Origin: Streptomyces termitum
GTDB taxonomy: Bacteria > Actinomycetota > Actinomycetes > Streptomycetales > Streptomycetaceae
Reading direction: 5' to 3'
Length of the DNA: 64,000 nucleotides
Assembly: GCF_014650175.1 (NCBI RefSeq)
Contig: NZ_BMUL01000023.1
Location: 1 to 64,000 of the forward strand
The notes under the pieces were generated by a model. The model did no database searches. It saw only the letters and a program-made list of their open reading frames with translations, and had not been told where the DNA came from. A program made the translations under genes and the position numbers. Positions 6,913 to 28,300 of the stretch are shown piece by piece; position 1 is the stretch's first letter, and every line of letters starts with the position of its first letter.

Positions 6913-7674
6913 TCAGGCGTCCGCGCCCGCCGGCAGTCCCGTGGCGGCGAGGCCCTCGACGACGAGGTCCGCGACACCGGCGGCGTGCGCGTCGAGGTAG
7001 AAGTGCCCGCCGGGAAAGACGCGCAGGTCGAAACCGCCCGTCGTGTGCGCCCGCCACCCGGCCGACGCGGCCGTGTCCACCACCGGGTCGCGGTCGCCGA
7101 CCAGCGCGGTGACCGGCACGGGCAGCGGTGCCCCGCCGGACCAGCGGTAGGCGCCCAGCGCCCCGTAGTCGGCGCGCAGGGCCGGCATCACCATCTCCCG
7201 CAGTTCGGGGTCGTCCAGGACGTCCGGGACGGTGCCGCCGAGCGCGCGCACCGCGGCGAGCACCTCGGCGTCGGTGGTGAGGACGTCGTTGACGTGCGGC
7301 CGGGGCGCCGGGGCGCCGCGCCCGGAGACGTACAGCCGGCGCGGCGCGGGAAGCCCGTCGCGCAGCAGCCGCCGCAGCGTCTCGTACGCGACGACGGCGC
7401 CCATGCTGTGGCCGAAGAGGGCGTACGCCCCTCCGGTGAGGGGCCGCACCTCCTCGGCGAGGGCCCCGGCCAGCGCGTCGACGCTGTCGAAGGGCCGCTC
7501 CCGGCGCCGGTCCTGCCGGCCCGGGTACTGCACGGCGAGCACGTCCAGCCGTCCCGCCAGGGCCTTCACGAGCGGCAGGTAGGAGCTGGCCGCGCCGCCC
7601 GCGTGCGGGAAGCACACCAGCTTCACCGCGCCGTCGGGGGCCGTTCCGAACCGCCGGAACCAGATGCTGTTCAC
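6913..7674 (-). CDS. Type II (editing) thioesterase
   Basis: A 253-residue α/β hydrolase of the RifR/TEII family. Signature elements are LVCFPHAGGAASSY near residue 20, QYPGRQDRR, the nucleophile elbow ALFGHSMGA (S90), the acid in GDRDPVVD, and the catalytic His in FPGGHFYLD. TEIIs hydrolyse aberrant acyl groups from PKS carrier domains and act in trans; the PKS here ends with a reductase, so this is not the release enzyme. The GTG start at 7674 overlaps the stop of the upstream TetR gene (GTGA), with AAAGGGA as ribosome site, so regulator and thioesterase form one transcript. The scbR2-scoT pair of the coelimycin cluster has similar neighbours. Confident assignment. Confidence 0.93.
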   Translation of the reverse strand: MNSIWFRRFGTAPDGAVKLVCFPHAGGAASSYLPLVKALAGRLDVLAVQYPGRQDRRRERPFDSVDALAGALAEEVRPLTGGAYALFGHSMGAVVAYETLRRLLRDGLPAPRRLYVSGRGAPAPRPHVNDVLTTDAEVLAAVRALGGTVPDVLDDPELREMVMPALRADYGALGAYRWSGGAPLPVPVTALVGDRDPVVDTAASAGWRAHTTGGFDLRVFPGGHFYLDAHAAGVADLVVEGLAATGLPAGADA

Positions 7675-8285
7675 TGCGTCCCTTTCTGAAAGACCGCTTC
7701 CGCTCGCCCCTCCCGCTCCAGGCGGGGGAGCATGAACCGCCAGAAACGGCCGAGCCGTTGCGGCGAGAGCCATTCGGGGTTCTTCCGGCCGAGTGCCTCG
7801 AAGCCCACGGTCGACGCGGCCACCACCGTCGCCGCGTCCTCCGGCGCCGTGCCGTCCGCGAGGACGCCCCGGTCGGCGGCCGAGGCGAGCGTGCTGCCGA
7901 TCCAGTCCTTCCACTGCCCGTGCAGGTCCACCTCGCCCCGCCAGGCCGCCTCGCAGCCCAGGGAGAAGCCGGCGCGCAGCACGACATCGTTGTTCAGCTG
8001 GTCGAACAGCTCGTGGGAGGCGTCGACCAGCAGGCGCAGGGGACACTCGGACGGCGCGGGCGTCCGGCAGGTGATCAGCCGGAGCCGGCGTTCGGCCTCC
8101 GCCTCGATCGCCTCCGCCAGGGCGCTCTTGCTGGGGAAGTGGAAGTGGAGCGCACCGCCGCTCACCCCGGCCCGGCTGCTGATGGCGGAGATCGAGGCGG
8201 CGACGAAGCCGTCCGTGTCGAAGATCTCCGCTGCGGACCGAATGAGCGTCCCACGCGTACGGACCGCGCGTTCCTGCTTTGCCAT
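7671..8285 (-). CDS. TetR-family γ-butyrolactone receptor-like repressor (ScbR2 type)
   Basis: A 204-residue protein beginning MAKQERAVRTRGTLIRSAAEIF, with the family helix-turn-helix DGFVAASISAISSRAGVSGGALHFHFPSKSALA. These residues are typical of ArpA/ScbR receptors and of the pseudo-receptors that bind antibiotics rather than butyrolactones. ATG 8285 follows GGAGAG and matches the conserved start; the longer in-frame extension (to 8459) has no family match. It is co-transcribed with the type II thioesterase. Because a second receptor sits divergently from the AfsA homologue at 39293, I infer that this one is the pseudo-receptor and that the other is the true butyrolactone receptor, but sequence alone cannot prove that. 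Confidence 0.88.
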   Translation of the reverse strand: MAKQERAVRTRGTLIRSAAEIFDTDGFVAASISAISSRAGVSGGALHFHFPSKSALAEAIEAEAERRLRLITCRTPAPSECPLRLLVDASHELFDQLNNDVVLRAGFSLGCEAAWRGEVDLHGQWKDWIGSTLASAADRGVLADGTAPEDAATVVAASTVGFEALGRKNPEWLSPQRLGRFWRFMLPRLEREGRAEAVFQKGTQ

Positions 8286-8347
8286 GGTGCTCTCCGTGGA
8301 TGCCTGGGGCTCGGCCTGACGGGCCCTCAAGGCCGACCAGCGTAATG

Positions 8348-8363
8348 AACCGTCCCTGCGGTT
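8348..8363. promoter_or_regulatory. Possible receptor operator upstream of the TetR gene
   Basis: AACCG (8348-8352) and CGGTT (8359-8363) form an inverted repeat about 65 bp upstream of the TetR start. The halves resemble the core of autoregulatory elements bound by ScbR-like proteins. Short and without a clear -10 context, so tentative. The rest of the 261-bp gap (8286-8546) shows no gene. Confidence 0.25.
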
Positions 8364-8546
8364 TCCATCCGCCGGTTCGACGCCGTCCGGAACCATGCGG
8401 ACCGCCGACCGGCCGGAACGGGGTTCGGACGGGGATCGCGGTGCGCCGCTCCGGCCCACCGCGACCGGTCCGCCGGGCCCGGCCGGGACCGGCGGACCGC
8501 ACCCGCCGGGCCCGGTACGGCGTACCGGGCCCGAAGGGTCAACCGA

Positions 8547-8972
8547 TCACTCGGGCAGCAGAGTTCCCGCGACCGGCCGGTCGATGGCCATGAGCCACCG
8601 GCCGTCCTCGCCGAGGCGCAGCACGTCGGTGCAGCTGCCCTCCAGCCGCACGGGCTCCCCGTCCGGACCGGTGCTGTCGACGCTGAACCGCACGCCGATC
8701 AGGGCCACGTCGCCGGCCACGTACGCATGGGTCACCTCGGCCTTCAGGAACGGCTTGGGCGCCAGGAACTCCTTGAAGAACGCCAGCCGCGCCTCGCCCG
8801 TCAGGGGAGATCCGGAGAAGTTCGAGATCGCGTCGTCCCGGTACAGAAGGTCGAACAGCGCCCCGTCGCCGGAGTTGAAAAGCTGAATGAAGATCTCGTT
8901 CTGGGTGTCGGTGTCTCCGGTGAGATCCGGGTTGTTGACGTCGAAGTCGACGGTGACGCCGGGAATGCTCAT
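8547..8972 (-). CDS. NTF2/SnoaL-like protein, putative cyclase (copy A)
   Basis: A 141-residue cone-fold protein: an N-terminal helix TQNEIFIQLFNSGDGALFDLLYRDDA, a SPLTGEARLAFFKEFLA segment, and strands VTHAYVAGDVALIGVRFSV and GSCTDVLRLGEDGRWLMAIDRP. The pattern is that of SnoaL-like/DUF4440 domains. In the streptazone E pathway, as I recall it, two NTF2-like proteins are proposed cyclases that join two carbons while opening an epoxide; this gene and its paralogue at 10720 flank the monooxygenase exactly as that scheme would need. The two paralogues share the GEAR...FKEFLA-P-KP core and the C-terminal D-LR-G-DG-W-(Y/M)AID signature. Own SARP-type promoter on the minus strand. Fold is confident; cyclase role inferred. 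Confidence 0.85.
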   Translation of the reverse strand: MSIPGVTVDFDVNNPDLTGDTDTQNEIFIQLFNSGDGALFDLLYRDDAISNFSGSPLTGEARLAFFKEFLAPKPFLKAEVTHAYVAGDVALIGVRFSVDSTGPDGEPVRLEGSCTDVLRLGEDGRWLMAIDRPVAGTLLPE

Positions 8973-9032
8973 GGGAATGAGGCCCCACTTTCTTGATCAT
9001 GGCATGTGATCGCCTGAGAGAGGTGCACGAAG

Positions 9033-9086
9033 AAGTTACCCAGCACTTCACCGAACACTTCTCACGCAGCGGTAACCCGCCACTCA
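9033..9086 (-). promoter_or_regulatory. SARP-type promoter of NTF2-like gene A
   Basis: On the minus strand, heptamers at an 11-bp period: TGAGTGG (9080-9086), TTACCGC, TGAGAAG (9058-9064), CGGTGAA (9047-9053), then 8 bp to TAACTT (9033-9038). It lies between the two divergent start codons, close to the monooxygenase promoter. Confidence 0.45.
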
Positions 9087-9117
9087 CCAGGGGCCTTCGG
9101 AGGCGATGACCCGGGCG

Positions 9118-9159
9118 TGAGCGGACGACGGAAGAAAGGAGACCGGGCGGCATTAAAGT
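9118..9159 (+). promoter_or_regulatory. SARP-type promoter of the monooxygenase gene
   Basis: TGAGCGG (9118-9124), a weak middle unit at 9129, AGACCGG (9140-9146), then TAAAGT (9154-9159) followed by CGG. The first heptamer and the TAAAGTCGG block are identical to those at the PKS promoter with the same 29-nt spacer. Confidence 0.5.
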
Positions 9160-9199
9160 CGGCCCGGAATCGAATGACGAAACGGCAGAGGAGAGCAGG

Positions 9200-10384
9200 A
9201 TGGCCACGGTCGACATCGACTCCGGCACCCTACGGAAAGCGGTGCGGGAGCTCGTCCCCACCCTCCGGGCGAACGGACCCGCCACGGAGGAGCGAGGCTG
9301 GCTCGTCGAGGAGAACATCGAACTGCTGGAGCAGGCCGGCGTCTTCCGGTCCGCCGTCCCGCGCAGGTTCGGCGGCCTCGACCTCCCCCTCGCCGACCAG
9401 CACGCGGTCGTCGCGGAGATCGCCCGCGGCTGCGGATCGACCGGCTGGGTGGCCAACGCCTGGATCTCCAGCGCCTGGATCGTCTCCCAGTACCCCGACC
9501 GCGCCCAGGAGGAGATCTACGGGACGAGCGGCGGCTCCCTGAAGGTCTCCGGCGGCTTCACCCCGACCGGCCGCGCCACCCGCACCGAGGACGGCTTCGT
9601 CCTCAACGGCGGCTGGCGCTTCAACACCGGCATCCGCGCCGCCGACTGGAACATCCTCGCCGCCCTCGTGGAGCGCTCCGACGACGTCCACGAGGAGGTC
9701 TACGCGATCGTGCCCGCCTCCGCGATGACCCTCGCCGACGACTGGGACGTCACCGCCGCCGCCGGCACCGGCAGCTGCACCTCCTCGGTGAAGGACCTCT
9801 TCGTCCCCGCCCACCGCGTCGTGGACGGCTTCGAGGTCCTGGAGGGCCAGGTCGCCGACCGCGCCCACACCGCCGGCACCGGCCGGGAGTACGGGCTCAC
9901 CGCCTACGTGATGGCGCTCTCCGCCGCCGCCTACATCGGCATGGCCCGCGCCGGCCTCGAACTCTTCCTCGACCGGCTCCCCGGCAAGAGCATCGCCTAC
10001 ACGCACTGGGAGGAGCAGCGGGCGCACCCGCACATCCAGTTCCAGGTCGCCGCCGCCGCCAACAAGATCGCCGCGGCCCAGGCGCTCGCCGACGACTGGA
10101 CCCTGCGCATGCAGGGCGCCGCCGACGCCGACGAGCGGCTCGGCGTGAACGACCGGGTGGAGATCCGCAGCCGGATCACGTACGCCGTCCTGCTGGCGAA
10201 GGAGGCCGTCGACCTCCTGCACTCGGTCAGCGGCGCGTCCGTCATCCAGCGCGCCCAGCCCTTCCAGCGCGTCCACCGGGACATCCAGGGGCTCGCCCTG
10301 CACGGCCTGATGGCGCCGCTCGGCGGCTTCGAGGCGTACGGCCGGATCCTCGTCGGCCTCGACCCGGACACCGAGTTCTTCTAG
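9200..10384 (+). CDS. Class D flavin-dependent monooxygenase (acyl-CoA dehydrogenase fold)
   Basis: A 394-residue protein of the HsaA/HpaB-like oxygenases: N-terminal helical domain with LEQAGVFRSAVPRRFGG, GSTGWVANAW, middle β-domain with GGFTPTGRATRTEDGFVLNGGWRFNTGIRAADW, and a C-terminal acyl-CoA dehydrogenase type-2 four-helix domain (AAYIGMARAGLELFLDRLPG ... VDLLHSVSGASVIQRAQPFQRVHRDIQGLALHG, here listed in pieces). These enzymes take reduced flavin from a separate reductase and insert oxygen; the reductase candidate is at 1260-1793. In the inferred pathway it would epoxidise or hydroxylate the polyketide diene before ring closure. ATG 9200 follows GAGAGCAGG. Own SARP-type promoter; two hairpins follow. 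Class assignment firm, regiochemistry unknown. Confidence 0.9.
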   Translation: MATVDIDSGTLRKAVRELVPTLRANGPATEERGWLVEENIELLEQAGVFRSAVPRRFGGLDLPLADQHAVVAEIARGCGSTGWVANAWISSAWIVSQYPDRAQEEIYGTSGGSLKVSGGFTPTGRATRTEDGFVLNGGWRFNTGIRAADWNILAALVERSDDVHEEVYAIVPASAMTLADDWDVTAAAGTGSCTSSVKDLFVPAHRVVDGFEVLEGQVADRAHTAGTGREYGLTAYVMALSAAAYIGMARAGLELFLDRLPGKSIAYTHWEEQRAHPHIQFQVAAAANKIAAAQALADDWTLRMQGAADADERLGVNDRVEIRSRITYAVLLAKEAVDLLHSVSGASVIQRAQPFQRVHRDIQGLALHGLMAPLGGFEAYGRILVGLDPDTEFF

Positions 10385-10400
10385 ACGGGACGGCAGGACC

Positions 10401-10458
10401 GGACGGCCGGAGGCCGGGGACGGGGGAGAGGGCCCCCGTCCCCGGCCTCCGGCCGTCC
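10401..10458 (+). terminator. 26-bp perfect hairpin after the monooxygenase
   Basis: Perfect stem 10401-10426 with 10433-10458 and a 6-nt loop, starting 17 bp after the monooxygenase stop. Strong terminator candidate, no T-tract. Confidence 0.7.
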
Positions 10459-10533
10459 GCGTGCGCGCTCTCCGGCCGTCCGGGTGTACGGGCCGTCCCA
10501 CTGCCACGCGAGGCCCGGCCGTCCGCGTGCGCG
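10451..10533. repeat. Short direct repeats of GGCCGTCCGCGTGCGCG
   Basis: The 17-mer occurs exactly at 10451-10467 and 10517-10533, with a shortened copy just downstream (GGCCGTCCGTGCGCG). They fill the otherwise empty 335-bp gap between the monooxygenase and the second NTF2-like gene. Function unknown, possibly decayed terminator copies. Confidence 0.5.
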
Positions 10534-10594
10534 AGCCGGGCCGTCCGTGCGCGTGGGCCCGTCCTGCCGCCGTGCGGGGGCCCGGGACGCGACG

Positions 10595-10640
10595 AGGCCG
10601 CGGACCGGGCGCAGTGTGCGCTGCGCGCGGTCCGCGGCCT
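10595..10640 (-). terminator. Hairpin downstream of NTF2-like gene B
   Basis: A 13-bp perfect stem (10595-10607 with 10628-10640) enclosing a second small GCGCAG/CTGCGC stem. It lies about 80 bp beyond the stop of the minus-strand NTF2-like gene and probably ends that transcript. Confidence 0.5.
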
Positions 10641-10719
10641 GCTGCCACGGGGGGCGGTCCGGCCGGCCCCGGCGGCCCGGGGACCCGTACGGGCCCGGGA
10701 CCGGCCGGACCGGAACCGC

Positions 10720-11097
10720 CTACTGCTCGCCGTACGGGTCGTCGATCGCGTAGCGCCAGTTGCCGTCCGCGCCCTTGCGCAGGACGTCGACGCCCACGCC
10801 CGTCAGCAGCTCGGGCGCGCCGTCGTCGTCGACGGTGGCGATCGACCAGTCCACGATCAGCAGCGCGGTGTCACCCGTCACGAACGACTGGCGCGGCTTG
10901 GCGCTCATCTTCGGCTTGCGGGCCAGGAACTCCTTGACGGCCGCCTTGCGGGCCTCGCCGGAGAGCGGCCGGCCGGGCTCCCAGACGGCGACGGCCTCAT
11001 CGGTGTACATCGCGTTCACCGCGTCGGCGTCCCCCGAGTTGAAGGCCGCCTCGTACAACGCGGTGTGCTTTTCCACATCGTTGGTCAGAAGACTCAT
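10720..11097 (-). CDS. NTF2/SnoaL-like protein, putative cyclase (copy B)
   Basis: A 125-residue SnoaL-like cone-fold protein: VEKHTALYEAAFNSGDADAVNAMY, GRPLSGEARKAAVKEFLARKPK, a FVTGDTALLIVDWSI strand and the C-terminal VDVLRKGADGNWRYAIDDP. It is clearly paralogous to the protein at 8547-8972 (shared NSGD, GEAR and DG-W-AID elements) but shorter. The pair sits on either side of the monooxygenase, both on the minus strand with separate promoters. Two NTF2-like cyclases are a distinguishing feature of the streptazone-type pathway; I infer a step in closure of the five-membered ring. No residue that would define catalysis is evident without a structure comparison. Confidence 0.85.
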   Translation of the reverse strand: MSLLTNDVEKHTALYEAAFNSGDADAVNAMYTDEAVAVWEPGRPLSGEARKAAVKEFLARKPKMSAKPRQSFVTGDTALLIVDWSIATVDDDGAPELLTGVGVDVLRKGADGNWRYAIDDPYGEQ

Positions 11098-11168
11098 GAC
11101 GAGCTTTCCCTGCTTTCTTCAGACGTGACGCCGAGGAGTTGGCGTGTTTCCGGCGCAGAAGCGTTCCG

Positions 11169-11200
11169 AACGTATCCGGGACCGCCTCACCGGATGTCCA
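11169..11200 (-). promoter_or_regulatory. SARP-type promoter of NTF2-like gene B
   Basis: On the minus strand TGGACAT (11194-11200) and TGAGGCG (11183-11189) are 11 bp apart, then 8 bp to TACGTT (11169-11174). Weaker repeats than at the PKS promoter but the same spacing. Confidence 0.4.
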
Positions 11201-11255
11201 CCGCCCAGTAACGGAACGGCGCCGGAACAGGGAAACCGCATCGGTTACCCGGTCA

Positions 11256-11297
11256 TGAGCGGCTGTTGAGAGGAAATCGGCCGACCGGTTCTAAAGT
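11256..11297 (+). promoter_or_regulatory. SARP-type promoter of the PKS operon
   Basis: The clearest example: TGAGCGG (11256-11262) and TGAGAGG (11267-11273) 11 bp apart, a third unit at 11278, then 7 bp to TAAAGT (11292-11297). It lies 79 bp before the PKS start codon and probably drives the three PKS genes as one transcript. Confidence 0.55.
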
Positions 11298-11375
11298 CGG
11301 CGTTCGAGTGTGGTGACGTGATGACTCAGCTTTCACGCCGTTTCGAAGCCAGCCAAGAAAGGGCAGCCGACCGCG

Positions 11376-25202
<13,827 letters not shown>

Positions 25203-25303
25203 CCCGCCGCCCGCCCCGCCCGGTGCCGCGCCGACCCCCGGCGCGGCACCACCCCCACGCCCCACGCCCGACGCACACACCACCACCCGGGAGCTGAATT
25301 CAC

Positions 25304-28300
25304 GTGGCTGACGAGGTACAACTCCGCGAATACCTCAAGAGGGCCATCGCCGACGCCCGAGACGCCCGCAAGCGTCTCCGCGAGGTCGAGGACAAGGAGC
25401 AGGAGCCGATCGCGATCGTCTCCATGGCCTGCCGCTACCCCGGCGGCGTCGCCTCCCCCGAGGACCTGTGGCGCCTGGTGGCCGACGGCGTCGACGCCGT
25501 CTCCGACTTCCCCACCGACCGGGGCTGGGACCTGGAGCACCTCTACGACCCCGACCCCGAGAAGACCGGCACCTCCTACTCCCGCGAGGGCGGCTTCCTC
25601 TACGACGCCGACCTCTTCGACCCGGAGCTCTTCGGCATGTCCCCCCGCGAGGCCCTCGCCGCCGACCCGCAGCAGCGCCTCCTCCTGGAGACCGCCTGGG
25701 AGACCTTCGAACGCGCCGGCATCGACCCCGTCTCCCTCAAGGGCACCCGCACGGGCGTCTTCACCGGCGTCATGTACAACGACTACGGCTCCCGCCCCCA
25801 CCTCCCCCCGGAGGGCTTCGAGGGCTACCTCTTCAGCGGCAGCGCGGGCTCCATCGCCTCCGGCCGCGTCGCCTACACGTACGGCCTCGAAGGGCCCGCC
25901 GTCACCGTCGACACGGCCTGCTCGTCCTCCCTCGTCGCCCTTCACCTCGCCGCCAACGCCCTGCGGCGCGGCGAGTGCGAACTCGCCCTCGCGGGCGGCG
26001 TCACCGTCATGTCCACCCCCGTCGCCTTCGTCGAGTTCTCCCGCCTGCGGGGCCTCGCCGCCGACGGCCGCAGCAAGTCCTTCTCCGCCGACGCCGACGG
26101 CACCGGCTGGGCCGAGGGCGTCGGCCTCCTCCTCCTGGAGAAGCTGTCCGACGCCCGCCGCCACGGCCACCGGGTCCTCGCCGTCGTCCGCGGCTCGGCC
26201 GTCAACCAGGACGGCGCCTCCAACGGGCTGACCGCCCCCAACGGCCCCGCGCAGGAACGCGTCATCCGCCAGGCCCTGGCGAGCGCCGGCCTCACCCCCG
26301 CCGACATCGACGCCGTCGAGGCGCACGGCACCGGCACCCGCCTCGGCGACCCCATCGAGGCCCAGGCCCTCTTCGCCACCTACGGCCAGGACCGGCCCGG
26401 CGACCGCCCCCTCCACCTCGGCTCCCTCAAGTCGAACATCGCCCACGCCCAGGCCGCCGCCGGTGTCGGCGGCATCATCAAGATGATCCAGGCCATGGAG
26501 CACGAGGTGCTGCCCCGCACCCTCCACGCGGACCGGCCCACCACCCACGTCGACTGGGACGCGGGCGCCATCGCCCTCCTCCACGAGGCCAGGCCCTGGC
26601 CCAGGACCGCCACCCCGCGCCGCGCCGCCGTCTCCTCCTTCGGCTTCGGCGGCACCAACGCCCACGTCATCATCGAGGAGCCCCTGCCCGCACCGGCGGA
26701 ACCGGAGGAGACCCCCGGGAGCACGGACGGGCCGACCGCCCTGCCCGTCGTCCCGTGGACCGTCTCCGGCAAGACCGCCGACGCCCTGCGCGACCAGGCC
26801 CGCCGCCTCTACGCCCGCCTCACGGCGGACCTTGGCGTCTCCCCCCTGGACGTCGGCTTCTCCCTGGCGACCGGTCGCGCCTCGCTGGACCACCGGGCGG
26901 TGGTGACGGGCCGCGACCGGGCCGAACTCCTCGCCGGGGTCCGCGCCCTGGCCGAGGGCGGTACGGCCCCGGGCCTGGTCCACGGCGAGCGCGCGGGCGG
27001 CCGGCTCGGCTTCCTCTTCACCGGCCAGGGCGCCCAGCGCGCCGGAATGGCCCGTGAACTGCACGCCTCGTTCCCGGTGTTCGCGTCGGCCTTCGACGAG
27101 ATCGCGGATCTCCTGGACGCGGGTCTGGGCGGTTCGGTGCGCGAAGTGATCGCGTCGGGGGAGGGGCTGGACGAGACCGGCTGGACGCAGCCCGCGCTGT
27201 TCGCGGTCGAGGTCGCGCTCTTCCGGCTGGTGGAGTCCTGGGGCGTGAAGCCGGACTTCGTCGCCGGGCACTCCATCGGCGAGCTCGCCGCCGCGCACGT
27301 CGCCGGGGTCTTCTCGCTCCAGGACGCGGTCCGCCTGGTGGTGGCGCGGGCGCGGCTGATGCAGGCGCTGCCGGAGGGCGGTGCGATGGTCGCCGTACAG
27401 GCCACCGAGGAGGAGGTGATCCCCCTGCTCGACGGTGCCGTCTCGGTCGCCGCCGTCAACGGCCCCGCCTCCGTGGTCCTCTCCGGTGAGGAGACGGCCG
27501 TCCTCGCGGCGGCCGGGAAGCTGGCGGAGCTGGGTCGCAAGACCAAGCGCCTGTCGGTCAGCCACGCCTTCCACTCGCCTCTGATGGACCCGATGCTGGC
27601 GGAGTTCACGGCCGTCGCCTCCGAACTCACGTACACGGCACCGGACATCGCGGTCGTCTCCACCCTCACCGGCCGGCTCGCGACCGGTGACGACCTGCGC
27701 ACGGCCGCCTACTGGGCCGACCAGGTGCGGGGCACCGTCCGCTTCGCCGACGCCGTGGACACCCTGGCCGCCGAGGGCGTCACCTCGTACCTGGAGATCG
27801 GCCCCGACGGCGTCCTCTCCGCCCTCACCGAGGGCGCCGTGCCCGCCCTGCGCCGGGGCCGCGACGAGGCGGGCACCCTCCTCCTGGCGGTCGGATCGCT
27901 GTACGCGCGCGGCGTCCCCGTCCGCTGGGAGGCGCTGTACGAGGGGACCGGCGCCCGCCGCGTCCCGCTGCCCACGTACGCCTTCCAGCGCCGCCGGTAC
28001 TGGCTCGAACCCCGCCCCGCCGCCGAGCCCTTCGGCGCCGGAGCCCCCACCACCGGGCACCCGGTCCTCGGCTCGCCCGTCACCGTGGCCGGGTTCAACC
28101 AGATCCTCTTCACGAGCCGGCTCTCCCTGCGCAGCCACCCGTGGCTCGCCGACCACGTCGTCCTCGGCTCGCCCGTGCTGCCCGCCTCCGCCCTCGTCGA
28201 ACTAGCCATCCACGCGGGCGACCTGATTGGGCATCCGGCCCTCGACGAGCTCAACCTCCAGGTGCCGCTGGTCCTCCCCGAGGAGGGCAACATCCAGCTC

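Noticed and set aside
10385..10719. Possible small gene or CRISPR-like array in the repeat-rich gap
   Set aside because: Only two and a half short repeats at irregular spacing and two hairpins; no conserved spacers and no plausible reading frame.
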